In this document: one piece after another, positions 1 to 7,371 of the stretch
How positions within the stretch are numbered: the first letter of the stretch is position 1
How the letters are laid out: each line of letters starts with the position of its first letter
Origin: Stramenopiles sp. TOSAG23-6
Taxonomy: Eukaryota > Sar
Assembly: GCA_900128565.1 (NCBI GenBank)
Contig: LT636237.1
Coordinates: 1-11,809 of the forward strand
Length of the DNA: 11,809 nt
Direction: 5' to 3'
Translations under genes and position numbers: made by a program
Notes under the pieces: model-generated
Databases searched by the model: none
Told to the model about the DNA's origin: nothing
Seen by the model: only the letters and a program-made list of their open reading frames with translations

Positions 1-101
1 GAAAAATATTTCAAAAAAAATTCTAAAAAATTTGTTAGGTACAAAATTTCGTACGAAAAATAAATTCGATTTTTTTGTTGAAAAAAAAAAATAAAACGTA
101 C
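1..101 (-). mobile_element. Introner-like intron in HSP70 (3' end beyond window)
   Basis: Read on the minus strand, this begins GTACGTTTTATTTTTTTTTT directly after the HSP70 codon for Lys281 plus one T. It carries the core TTCGTACGAAATTTTGTACC followed by TAAC (positions 57 to 34). The HSP70 reading frame ends here and low-complexity T/A sequence follows. The same 5' end and core recur in AHI1 and in the DUF4116 gene. The 33 nt after CTAAC are about the same length as the 34-35 nt tail of the AHI1 copies, so the 3' splice site should lie at or just past the window edge. It is in the sense orientation of HSP70. The ordinary next codon of Hsp70 here is Arg or similar, so the exact junction cannot be fixed. 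Confidence 0.82.
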
Positions 102-1092
102 ATTTAGCACGTTCACAAGCTGTACGTAGTCGTCGAAGTGCACGTGGATCTTTTTCAACTCCTGAACCTTTTCCACGGTTTTGTTTCCGAAATTCACGAA
201 CACAATGTTGAACCATTGTCGAATCGAAATCTTCCCCTCCAAGATGAGTATCACCAGCAGTTGCACGTACTTCAAAAATACCATCTTCAATTTGGAGAAG
301 GGATACATCAAATGTACCACCACCAAGATCAAATATTAATACAGACTGTGGGGTATCGCTACTCCCTTTCATGCCATATGCTATAGCTGCAGCAGTAGGT
401 TCATTGATAATTCTCATGACATTAAGGCCAGCAATACGACCAGCATCTTTAGTAGCATTACGTTGACTATCGTTAAAATATGCAGGAACTGTAATCACAG
501 CATTCTTTACTTCACTACCGATGCGTGTTTCTGCAATTTTTTTCATTTTTTGAAGTATAAATGCTGATATCTCCTCTGGTCGAAAACGTTTGACATCACC
601 TTTATAACTTACCTCAATCCATGGTTTGTTATCCTGTTGAGTGTGTATAGTTTAAACATTTAAAAAATGTAAATAACTTTAATATATATATATTATTGAC
701 AGTGAATGTCAAGATATGGTTTATAATGGGAATATGGTTTGTAATGGGAATAACACAGGAATAATATAAGTAATACTTACCTTATCAGGGACAACACTAA
801 ATGGCCATAACTTGATGTCTTCGCGCACAGCTGGATCGTTAAATTTTCTACCAATAAGACGCTTAGCATCGAAAACAGTATTTTTGGGGTTTACAGAACA
901 CTGCTCTTTTGCAGCAGGGCCAATGAGTCTTTCAGACTTGGTAAACGCTACATAAGAAGGCGTCGTTCGAGACCCTTGTTCATTTGATACAATGTGTACC
1001 TGACCACCCATAAAGTGACCCACGCATGAATACGTTGTCCCTAAGTCAATACCAATTGAATGACCGGTAAACTTGGAGCCACCATCTGCCAT
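102..1092 (-). CDS. HSP70: Cytosolic-type HSP70 chaperone, N-terminal part (two exons, 3' end outside window)
   Basis: This encodes the first 281 residues of an Hsp70 ATPase domain; Hsp70 binds unfolded peptides in an ATP-driven cycle with J-proteins. Exon 1 is 1092-781 (104 codons) and exon 2 is 633-102, joined in phase 0 across a GT-AG intron. Seen: the first Hsp70 signature [13 protein letters not shown] near residue 14, the second signature [12 protein letters not shown] at about 204-214, [11 protein letters not shown] before it, and [12 protein letters not shown] at the end. There is no signal or transit peptide before the ATPase domain, so a cytosolic or nuclear form is inferred. The start at 1092 is the first ATG in frame and gives the usual short leader MADGG. 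Exon 2 ends at an introner-like intron that runs off the left edge, so more than half of the protein (usual length about 640) is missing. It is transcribed divergently from TrmO. Confidence 0.97.
634..780 (-). other. Canonical GT-AG spliceosomal intron of HSP70
   Basis: This 147-nt intron starts GTAAGT directly after the codons for VPDK and ends CAACAG before DNKPWIEV. Removing it restores the continuous Hsp70 sequence; reading through gives an early stop. It shows that this genome uses ordinary GT-AG splicing, in contrast to the four introner-like introns elsewhere in the window. It carries an 18-bp tandem repeat near its 5' end. Confidence 0.93.
716..751. repeat. 18-bp tandem repeat, two copies, inside the HSP70 intron
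   Basis: The unit ATGGTTTATAATGGGAAT (716-733) is repeated immediately at 734-751 with one substitution (17 of 18 identical). It lies about 30 nt downstream of the donor site of the HSP70 intron. Replication slippage is the likely cause; no function is evident. Confidence 0.9.
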
Positions 1093-1110
1093 TGTATGTA
1101 GCTAATACAG

Positions 1111-1126
1111 TTGTCTCTGGAGACAA
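1111..1126. promoter_or_regulatory. 16-bp palindrome immediately upstream of HSP70
   Basis: TTGTCTCTGGAGACAA consists of perfect 7-bp arms around TG, between the possible TATA box and the HSP70 start codon. It could be an initiator-proximal protein-binding site or a small hairpin in the mRNA leader. The function is unknown. Confidence 0.4.
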
Positions 1127-1127
1127 A

Positions 1128-1135
1128 TTTATATA
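1128..1135 (-). promoter_or_regulatory. Possible TATA box of HSP70
   Basis: On the minus strand this reads TATATAAA, 36-43 nt upstream of the HSP70 ATG. If used, it would imply a very short 5' leader. The match is good but the region is AT-rich, so chance is possible. Confidence 0.4.
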
Positions 1136-1416
1136 CTGTTTTTGGGTGTTATATAATCGTTGTGTAGAGGTACAGTTTTTTACACCACCACACCACACAA
1201 CAAAATCCGATTTTTGATGGTTAATAATGATCTGAATCATCTGATCTCGAGACAAAGATGTTACCCGGGTCACATAGTTTTTTGCGAATTTTTTTGAGAT
1301 TCAGTCAGTGTCACAGTAGCCAATTCTTTCCTCTTTAGAACTACTTTATAGAGTAATTAATTACCTAGCTAGTTGATGAATAGCTAGATTTTGTAAAGCC
1401 AGGTAGAAGCATCTCT

Positions 1417-1440
1417 TTCTCGAACGACAAAGGAAGATTC
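1417..1440. promoter_or_regulatory. Two heat-shock-element-like octamers
   Basis: TTCTCGAA (1417-1424) and GAAGATTC (1433-1440) each match the inverted nTTCnnGAAn arrangement of heat shock factor sites, eight bases apart. They are 325 bp from the HSP70 ATG and only about 50 bp from the TrmO ATG. A link with the neighbouring HSP70 is plausible but unproven; the spacing between the two pairs is not the strict 5-bp phase of a continuous element. Confidence 0.35.
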
Positions 1441-1490
1441 ACTAATAGTATATTTTTACTTTGATTGTACTCAAATCTAAAGTTCATCAA

Positions 1491-2586
1491 ATGGAAACGT
1501 TCTCTTTTGAAGCCATTGGAAAACTAGAAAGTGTTTTTAGAGATTGTCGAGGGACTCCACGACAGGGCTTATTAACACCTTTAACACGAAGCAGACTCAC
1601 TTTACGACGTGATATTGCAAGTTATGCATTAGAAGGACTAGAGTTATATTCGCATGTATGGTTATTTTTTGTATTTCATGCAAATACATTGTCTAAAACA
1701 GCGATAGGAAATAACAAAAAAAGTATGAGTGCATCGAGCGAGAATGAAACTATAGATGAGACAGATNAAAAAAAAACGNAATNAANAGAGGATAAAGAAA
1801 GGAAACTCTATTAAAGTAAAAATTAGGCCTCCAAAACATTCTTCAAAAGTCGGCGTCTTTGCAACAAGGTCTCCGCATAGACCAAATCCTATCGGTCAAA
1901 CACTTGCCAAAATTGATAAAATTGAAGGTTCTACTATACATCTCTCTGGTATTGACCTTATTGATGGCACGCCTATTCTAGATATCAAACCATATGTAAC
2001 ATTATATGATAGTCTTGATAATGCATGTGTTGCACCTTGGGTACAAAAAGCATTTGATGCACCTTCTATTGTTGTGAAGTTTTCAAAACAGGCTGAAGTT
2101 GATCTGTACACTCTCTTTGAGAATAGCCCTAACCCTAACATGGATATAGATACAAATACATTGAATGATATAAAAACAAATACTACAAATACTACAAATG
2201 CATTGAATGATATAAATACAAATACATTGAATGATATAAGAATAAATAGTGATGAAAAAAAGAAACATTCCAATAAAACTCAAATTCAAAATAGAAAAGA
2301 AAAACGTAAAAAAAACAAAAAAAAATCAAAAAAATATTTCAAATTCTATAACACAGTGAATGAAGTAAAGTCAGTTCTTAATCAAATTTTATCACAAGAT
2401 ATACGTAGTGGTGGAGCTAGAACAAGAAGACGTAATAGAGGTGAATATGTTGATGAAGTTGGTGATATTTTTTGTATTACTTTTGATGGTGTTGATGTAA
2501 AATCAATTATTAAAACACAATGTGAATTTGGTATTGCAACTACTGTTGAAGTTAAAAGTATAGTCCCTTCTATACATACTAAATAA
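1491..2586 (+). CDS. TRMO: TrmO-type tRNA (m6t6A37) methyltransferase, frame broken at an N cluster
   Basis: The family transfers a methyl group from S-adenosylmethionine to the N6 of t6A37 in threonine tRNAs. Seen: METFSFEAIGKLES, GTPRQGLLTP near residues 21-30, and GLELYSHVWLFFVFH near 49-63. After a low-complexity insert come RPPKHSSKVGVFATRSPHRP, LSGIDLIDGTPILDIKPYV and a C-terminal VLNQILSQDIR segment. The order and motifs match bacterial TsaA/TrmO and human TRMO closely. Start: 1491 is the first ATG; an in-frame TTG upstream is not a credible eukaryotic start. The region up to about 1766 and the region from about 1800 are in different frames; the span is 3n+1 nt. The change falls within the N cluster 1767-1786, so a one-base assembly error is likelier than a real break. 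An Asn/Thr-rich then Lys-rich insert (about 2137-2340) interrupts the C-terminal half. Confidence 0.9.
1767..1786. other. N cluster with frame change in TrmO
   Basis: Four ambiguous bases lie in an A-rich run within a Ser/Glu/Asp/Lys-rich linker. The TrmO frame shifts by one here. Nothing resembling an introner core or splice sites is visible, so uncertain homopolymer length is the simplest reading. Confidence 0.7.
2152..2239 (+). repeat. 22-bp minisatellite in the TrmO coding sequence
   Basis: The unit ACAAATACATTGAATGATAT plus AA occurs at 2152-2173, 2194-2215 (one change) and 2218-2239, with shorter ACAAATACT units between the first and second. It encodes repeated N-T-L-N-D-I, a low-complexity insert absent from bacterial TrmO. 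It probably grew by slippage and forms a disordered surface loop. Confidence 0.88.
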
Positions 2587-2714
2587 ACTGTTACAATTAA
2601 AAAAAGATTTAATATATATTAAATAAACTGTTGAAGTTAAAAGTATAGTCCCTTCTATACATACTAAATAAACTGTTGAAGTTAAAAATAGATTTAATAC
2701 ATACTAAATAAACT
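2542..2714 (+). repeat. 85-bp tandem duplication spanning the TrmO stop codon
   Basis: Unit A (2542-2626) covers the last 14 codons, the TAA stop (2584-2586) and 40 nt of 3' flank. Unit B (2627-2711) follows directly. The first 51 bases of the two are identical and the rest differ at a few positions. A third, partial copy starts at 2712, and TTGCAACTATTATTAAAAG at 2720-2738 resembles the coding sequence just upstream of unit A. The overlapping AATAAA at the stop codon is duplicated as well, so it may give repeated poly(A) signals. Confidence 0.92.
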
Positions 2715-2933
2715 TGATGTTGCAACTATTATTAAAAGTCTTCTTAAATATATATACTTTATTCGTCTATATACCATTTAATATCCATCAATTCACACAT
2801 GGTCTCGTAATTAATAGTTAATAGTATAGATATTTTACATTTTTTGTTTTTTTGAGATTTAAATAATCCATCAAGTTAATAGACTATAATGTTCTACGCA
2901 TTGTGAGATTCTGTACCATTTGTTTCTACCTAA
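2587..2933. other. Intergenic region between convergent TrmO and XRCC2
   Basis: These 347 bp separate the two stop codons. The left part is the tandem duplication of the TrmO 3' end. The remainder (about 2740-2933) is AT-rich with no open frame of note, no RNA gene recognised and no introner core. Several AATAAA hexamers (for example 2582-2587 and 2667-2672) could serve as poly(A) signals for TrmO. Confidence 0.6.
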
Positions 2934-3842
2934 TTACGATTCAGAGACTCCATTTTCATCAATGTAAAGCAAAGTTTTTCGTGTCACTTGCTTCCGTTGT
3001 TGTTTAATTCCATCTACACAAACTCGAAGTGTTACATTAATAATAGTTCTCTGCTGTAATGAATTGTTTTCAATACCATACCACTCCACTTGTAAAGTTG
3101 ATTTCGGTCTCTGTTGACGCCAAAACAAAGGTCTAGAATCAAACTTTTTTGAATTAAACAGTTGTGGCAAAGTTGCACAGAGAAGCAACTTTGAAGTACA
3201 TCGAAATCGTTTCAATACAAGAGATAATGCTTTTTGTATACTTGCGTCATTTTGATTTCGCTTGGTATATGTTTGATACATTCTATCAGACCAGTAAAAT
3301 GTTGTCAAGGAATCAATTAGAAGAAGTTTGACACAAAACTGCCTTTCTGTTGATAATTTATCTAATGTGACAAACATTTGAATCGAACTACCGCAACGAT
3401 ACACAAGTAATCGAGATAGACTTGATTTCATTATATTTTCCATGTCAATGTTTGTATTTGTATCAGAAAAAGAGGAACGCTGAAGGATGCGACGTCGTAG
3501 GATATTCTGTAAAACTGATAAGTTTAAGTGTGACTCATTATCAAAGTATACTGCATATGATTCCAAACCACCTATGTTTTGTGGTAGAATACACGATGCA
3601 ACTAAATGAAGCATAATCATACTTTTTCCACTCCCACTCTCGCCGGCTATTTCTAATGTGCTACCAAGAGAGAGCAAACAGTCATCTGGATCATTTCGAT
3701 ATTTTGTTATCCCATCTTCTGAAACAGTTTTTGCATCATCAAACAAACGAAAACCAGTTCGAAACGGTTGATTAATTGCTCTCGAATATAAATCAAAGGC
3801 GGTTTCATCTGCAATAAAATGGAAAGACTTTGAAGAGTGCAT
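2934..3842 (-). CDS. XRCC2: XRCC2, RAD51-paralogue recombination protein
   Basis: XRCC2 is a RAD51 paralogue that helps RAD51 act in homologous recombination repair, in animals as part of the BCDX2 complex. Single exon, 302 residues (human protein 280). Seen: Walker A GESGSGKS at residues 67-74, followed by MLHLVASCILPQNIGGLES, which is the family-specific segment after the P-loop (human CILPKSEGGLE). Also seen: Walker-B-like VKLLLIDSLTTFYWSDR at about 171-187, matching the human LDSLSAFYWIDR. The ILP..GGLE and FYW.DR motifs separate it from RAD51, DMC1 and the other paralogues. The start at 3842 is an ATG and the stop is TAA. It lies head to head with AHI1, 226 bp between start codons, and converges on TrmO. 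The N-terminal 60 residues are longer than in animals and less conserved. Confidence 0.88.
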   Translation of the reverse strand: MHSSKSFHFIADETAFDLYSRAINQPFRTGFRLFDDAKTVSEDGITKYRNDPDDCLLSLGSTLEIAGESGSGKSMIMLHLVASCILPQNIGGLESYAVYFDNESHLNLSVLQNILRRRILQRSSFSDTNTNIDMENIMKSSLSRLLVYRCGSSIQMFVTLDKLSTERQFCVKLLLIDSLTTFYWSDRMYQTYTKRNQNDASIQKALSLVLKRFRCTSKLLLCATLPQLFNSKKFDSRPLFWRQQRPKSTLQVEWYGIENNSLQQRTIINVTLRVCVDGIKQQRKQVTRKTLLYIDENGVSES

Positions 3843-4068
3843 TAAGACTATGGTAAATCCATACTGTAAACACTCGCTTTGTCTTTTTTATTGAATATTT
3901 TCATAAAAAATCTAGGATGATGAGAAAAAATTTCATTTTGATGTTTTTGACAGTTACCCGGTACTGATATTCGACGGTTACTTCTGTTCTCTATAAAATG
4001 TTTTTCTTTTTTATCATACTTAAAACTATATTGTGTATAGATTTGAGAGTAAAAGCGGAGTAATAATA
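3843..4068. promoter_or_regulatory. Divergent upstream region shared by XRCC2 and AHI1
   Basis: These 226 bp of AT-rich sequence lie between the two start codons. No TATA box, CCAAT box or other motif stands out enough to name. By position it must carry the promoters of both genes. Confidence 0.45.
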
Positions 4069-7000
4069 ATGGAGTCTAAAAGAGAAAGACTTGCAAGATT
4101 AACTAGTGAGAGAAGTACTGTAGACAAAACGTCGAAAACAAATACGTTTGATTCAACAGACTCAAAAGATAATGAAACTACAAATATATCAACAACCAAA
4201 ATACCATTGGCAACAAATGACGAGGCAGCACAACCAACGATAGAAACAAAGACTAATAAACAAAAAATCCCTCAAAATACGGATCTTGTTGTCAATACAA
4301 AGAGTGTAGCAAAGAAGAAAGAAACCGTTAAAAATGTTGTCGATACAAAGGCTACCACAAAAAAAAAAGATATAAGAAAACAACCTCGATCCAATACGGC
4401 TGATTCCAATGACACAAAAAATGACACAAAAAAACCTACTTTAAATCCTTCAAAAACTCAAACTTCAAATGCTAACAATAGTAAACAAGATAAACCCAAA
4501 ACAACACTTGATACAAAAGACTCCAATAAAAACAAAACAACACTTAATACGGATAAAAAAGTCCCAAATAAACGACTTCAATCAAGTCAATGGAAAACTT
4601 CTTGGGGTTATAAAAGTTCCGGTTGTCTTTGTATGCCTTTACAAAGTTGTTGGATTTCATTTGCAAAGAGACTTGTTGGAAAATTTGGTATGTCAAGACA
4701 AGAAAGTCAAAAAAATCTTTTAGATAGAGAATTTGGTACGTCTGAATGGATCAAAAATAAAAATGTAACTGACAATTCAGAACAATCAGAACATTCAGAA
4801 CAATCAGAACATTCTTCNAATNAAACNAAAANTTGNTTTTATNAATACTGCACGATACAATACAATGAAAAAGATTTTCCCAGGTGGTAAAGAAGAATCC
4901 CAAAAAAAAAATTGGTTTTGTATCCGAATCCATTCAACTGATGCATTACCATTGACAGAGTTTCTTCGCGAACCTGTTGTGAAAGTTCACATTGTCAATG
5001 CAATGACTGGTGAATATATTTCTAAATCAAATTTAACTTCAAAAAATGAATTTTTTAAAAAAGGAAACAATGAAAATGAACATAAAGAAACAGAAGAAGA
5101 TGGAATACGAAATGAATTTGGAGTGATAAGTCGAACTGAAAATGCTACATGTATAAAAACAATGGCAAATGTACGTTGAAAATATTTAAAAAGAAAAAAA
5201 AAAACTCAATTTTTTTTTCGTACGAAAATTTGTACCTAACAAAAAATCCAAATTTTTTTTTTTTCACAATATATGGAAAACGCGTTCGAAAAGAAAGCTA
5301 TTGTACAATCATAACACCAAATATGACTCAATGTTCTACTATTTCAAAAAAGACAAGATCTGCTATATGGAATGAATCTCTTTATTTTAGATGTCCAATA
5401 GAAAATATTTTAAGTCCAAATATAATCATATTTTTTGAACTTTTAGATCGAGGTAATACGATAAATCGAAAACTTACATATGCAGGACGTGGTTATGTAT
5501 CTTTAGCATGTACGTGTTTATCATTAATTTCGACTTTTTTANTTTTTTTTTANTTTTTTTTTNGGTATGAAATTTTGTACCTAACGATTTTTTTTAATTT
5601 TTTTTTTTTTCACATTACATGGGGATTTCTGCGTCCTCTGGCCATCGGTGGACATCCTTATATTGGAGAAAAAGACACGATCCGTCGTATTCAATTATTC
5701 AAACATGTAACACTTGGTCGACTGGCGAGAGCTCAGCAATGTAGTTCTGCAGTAGGAGCTGGAAATCCAACTTTAGTTCCAGATGTGTTTTTTCAATATA
5801 AGTTACTGAAAAAGCGCAAATCATTTACATCTTTATTAAATGTCTCGATCTTTCCAAGTGAAAACCTCGTTGACAAAAATGTTTCATATAATCCAACCAT
5901 GCCACATGAGTTAGAAGTTATGCCATCGAATGAAACGTATTACGAGAATAGTGTTTCTCCAAAAGCTAGAATGACTACTATTCCAGTTGACCATGTTGAA
6001 AAAGAAAAAAAGATGAGTTCTTTACGATTACGCAGATTTCGTGGTAAAGACAAGCCATGTTTACTTCCTGATCGATTGTTACATCGAATCCCTACAAACT
6101 CTACACTAGGTTGTCTTACTTTATTATTTTCACCAAATGGTCGAATTCTTGCCGCGGCTTGTGTTGATGGTACTACATACCCAATACGATTGTATGACGT
6201 TCAAAGTGGCGCTTTGCTAGATTCTCTCACTGGTCATTTAGGCCTAGTGCACTCTATGGTGTGGACAGGGGGTAGTCTTAGTGAGGTTGTTGAATTATTA
6301 TCTGCATCTGCAGATGGCACTTGTAAAATATGGAACTCACCTGCTTCATTAGAAAGTATGAATGGATTTGGGAGTGGCACAGTGAAAACGAATAATGACT
6401 CGGGTAATGGAGAAGCAAAAGGATTTAGAACACAATTATTACAGCAAACATTAAAACATCCTACAGCATCATTTGTGTATTCAGCAATAATGCATCCTAT
6501 GTATCACTTACGATTAGCTGTAACAGCAGCATCGGATTCACAAATTAGACTCTGGAATGTTGATACAGGTTTGAGTATAGGAAGTATCGGGTCAAAATCA
6601 AATCTTCCACATAAATCACATGTTAATTCCATTATTTTTGATAGAAAGGCAAGAAAACTATTCAGTGCTGATGGTGATGGAATTTTAGTTGTCTGGCGAA
6701 TTACTGGTACTCCAAGTGAGACTGGTTCTTATCAATTAGTTAGAATCATCTCAAAATATCAAAATTGCTCAATACTTAATTTAGTAGCAAAACCAGATAC
6801 GAATGATTTTGCTATTCTTGCCCAGAGCAGTATTTTACGAATTCACGAAATGCTTTCACCTTATAAAGAAGTAAAACTTCTTCGTGGCTTCAAGTGCAAT
6901 GAATCAACTGATACTCAATGTTGTTTCTCACCTGATGGACAGTTTGTACTTAGCGGAGCTGAAGATGGAAATGCTCACTTGTGGGAGACAAAAAAGGGTA

Positions 7001-7212
7001 GGAGACTTGGTGGTGATCAATGGGAGCTCTTTTTATCAAATGGGATATCTGGAGTAGCTTGGTCTCCTGTGGAACATGTCATTGCATTGGCATCTTTTGG
7101 AGGGAATAGTCCAATCCTCCTGTATGAGCATCAAAGTGTTTCCAAATCTCAAAATTCCAAATTGAATAATGCAGAAAGTAAAAATGAAAAAAAAACTACA
7201 ACACCAGTATAG
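4069..7212 (+). CDS. AHI1: AHI1/Jouberin homologue, WD40 ciliary transition-zone protein (three exons)
   Basis: Jouberin acts at the ciliary transition zone with the tectonic-complex proteins. Exons: 4069-5170, 5275-5509, 5621-7212, about 975 residues (human 1196). The first 200 residues are Lys/Thr/Asn/Ser-rich and probably disordered. Then come WFCIRIHSTDALPLTEFLRE and PVVKVHIVNAMTGEY, matching the human HPVVKIHVVDEHTGQY block. Next are a beta-rich segment ending IFFELLDRG and the block SLA-WGFLRPL (human IAWAFLKLL). A WD40 domain follows from FSPNGRILAAAC through ASADGTCKIWN, SDSQIRLWNVDTG, DGDGILVVWR and AEDGNAHLWE to SPILLYEH. Both introns are non-canonical introner-like elements. The start at 4069 is the first ATG. 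Exon 1 is 3n+1 nt: the frame changes by one inside the N cluster 4818-4843, so the N-terminal part is joined to the rest by inference. AATAAA lies 34 nt after the stop. Confidence 0.9.
4777..4812 (+). repeat. 18-bp tandem repeat encoding SEQSEH twice
   Basis: TCAGAACAATCAGAACAT is repeated exactly at 4777-4794 and 4795-4812 in AHI1 exon 1. It encodes two copies of SEQSEH just before the N cluster and the frame change. It is a slippage-prone disordered linker. Confidence 0.9.
4818..4843. other. N cluster with frame change in AHI1 exon 1
   Basis: Six ambiguous bases occur in A/T-rich sequence directly after the SEQSEH repeat. The upstream frame (from 4069) stops at 4888-4890. The frame giving NTARYNTMKKIFPGGK and then the conserved WFCIRIHS block is open from about 4838. 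The net shift is one base, the same as in TrmO. Assembly error is the simplest explanation; a short unrecognised intron cannot be excluded. Confidence 0.65.
5171..5274 (+). mobile_element. Introner-like non-canonical intron 1 of AHI1
   Basis: These 104 nt begin GTACGT after the codons for MAN. They contain TTCGTACGAAAATTTGTACC then TAAC (5218-5240), a T run, and the ending CACAATATAT. The next exon starts GGAAAACGC (GKR). Unspliced, the upstream frame hits TGA at 5177-5179. Removing 104 nt joins the two coding frames in phase 0. The nearest AG downstream (5296-5297) would not restore the frame, so no canonical GT-AG solution was found. ATG is present at both junctions (5169-5171 and 5273-5275), so the exact cut is ambiguous by up to three bases without changing the product. 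CTAAC could serve as branch site, 34 nt from the 3' end. Confidence 0.85.
5510..5620 (+). mobile_element. Introner-like non-canonical intron 2 of AHI1
   Basis: These 111 nt begin GTACGT after the codons for SLA plus T, include a diverged core GGTATGAAATTTTGTACC then TAAC (5564-5585), a long T run, and CACATTACAT before GG. Splicing makes T|GG, a Trp codon, giving SLAWGFLRPL, which matches the conserved IAWAFLKLL block of Jouberin. CATG occurs at both junctions (5507-5510 and 5618-5621), and CATGTA at the left mirrors TTACATG at the right as a short inverted repeat. There is no AG between the core and the 3' junction. The length is a multiple of three and it lacks visible stops, so it could be mistaken for coding sequence. 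Three Ns fall inside. Confidence 0.85.
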
Positions 7213-7245
7213 GATTATTATATTATGATACTATGGTAGATCACT

Positions 7246-7251
7246 AATAAA
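7246..7251 (+). terminator. AATAAA poly(A) signal of AHI1
   Basis: AATAAA lies 34 nt past the AHI1 stop codon, in the 159-bp gap between AHI1 and the convergent p24 gene. It is a plausible polyadenylation signal by position and sequence. Confidence 0.45.
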
Positions 7252-7371
7252 AAGTATTAAAACATAGAAAAAGTTAACCATTTCTTTCAAAATGTTTCTT
7301 TTGTATCAAATATTGTACAAAATGCNAACNAAAAAAAAACTNTTTTNANTTTTCACTGTACTTTTTGTGTT

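Larger units (their letters stand above)
1093..1490. promoter_or_regulatory. Divergent upstream region shared by HSP70 and TrmO
   Basis: This 398-bp region separates the two start codons and contains no convincing coding sequence. It holds a TATA-like box and a 16-bp palindrome next to HSP70, a CCAAT pentamer at 1320-1324, AT-rich stretches, a repeated TAGCTAG (1366-1372 and 1381-1387), and two heat-shock-element-like octamers next to TrmO. A short open frame on the minus strand (1046-1273) overlaps HSP70 exon 1 and resembles nothing recognisable. Confidence 0.55.

Noticed and set aside
1046-1273. Minus-strand open frame of 75 codons upstream of HSP70
   Set aside because: Overlaps the HSP70 start in another frame and has no recognisable features.
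2128-2140. CCCTAACCCTAAC, a telomere-like repeat
   Set aside because: Only two units, inside the TrmO coding sequence (SPNPN), flanked by unrelated sequence; chance is sufficient.
1896-2273. Minus-strand open frame of 125 codons opposite TrmO
   Set aside because: Phe/Val-rich translation of the antisense of an Asn/Thr repeat; shadow of the conserved TrmO coding strand.
3953-3965. GTTACCCGGTACT as an RFX X-box upstream of the ciliary gene AHI1
   Set aside because: Only the left half fits the X-box consensus, and RFX control of ciliary genes is not established outside animals and relatives.
5149-5274. Alternative AHI1 start at 5149 with a Lys/Phe-rich leader
   Set aside because: That leader is the translated introner-like intron; the conserved WFCIRIHS and PVVKVHIV blocks lie upstream of it in another frame.
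5171-5297. Canonical GT-AG version of AHI1 intron 1 ending at AG 5297
   Set aside because: 127 nt removed leaves the exons out of frame; the AG at 5292-5293 gives an in-frame stop soon after.
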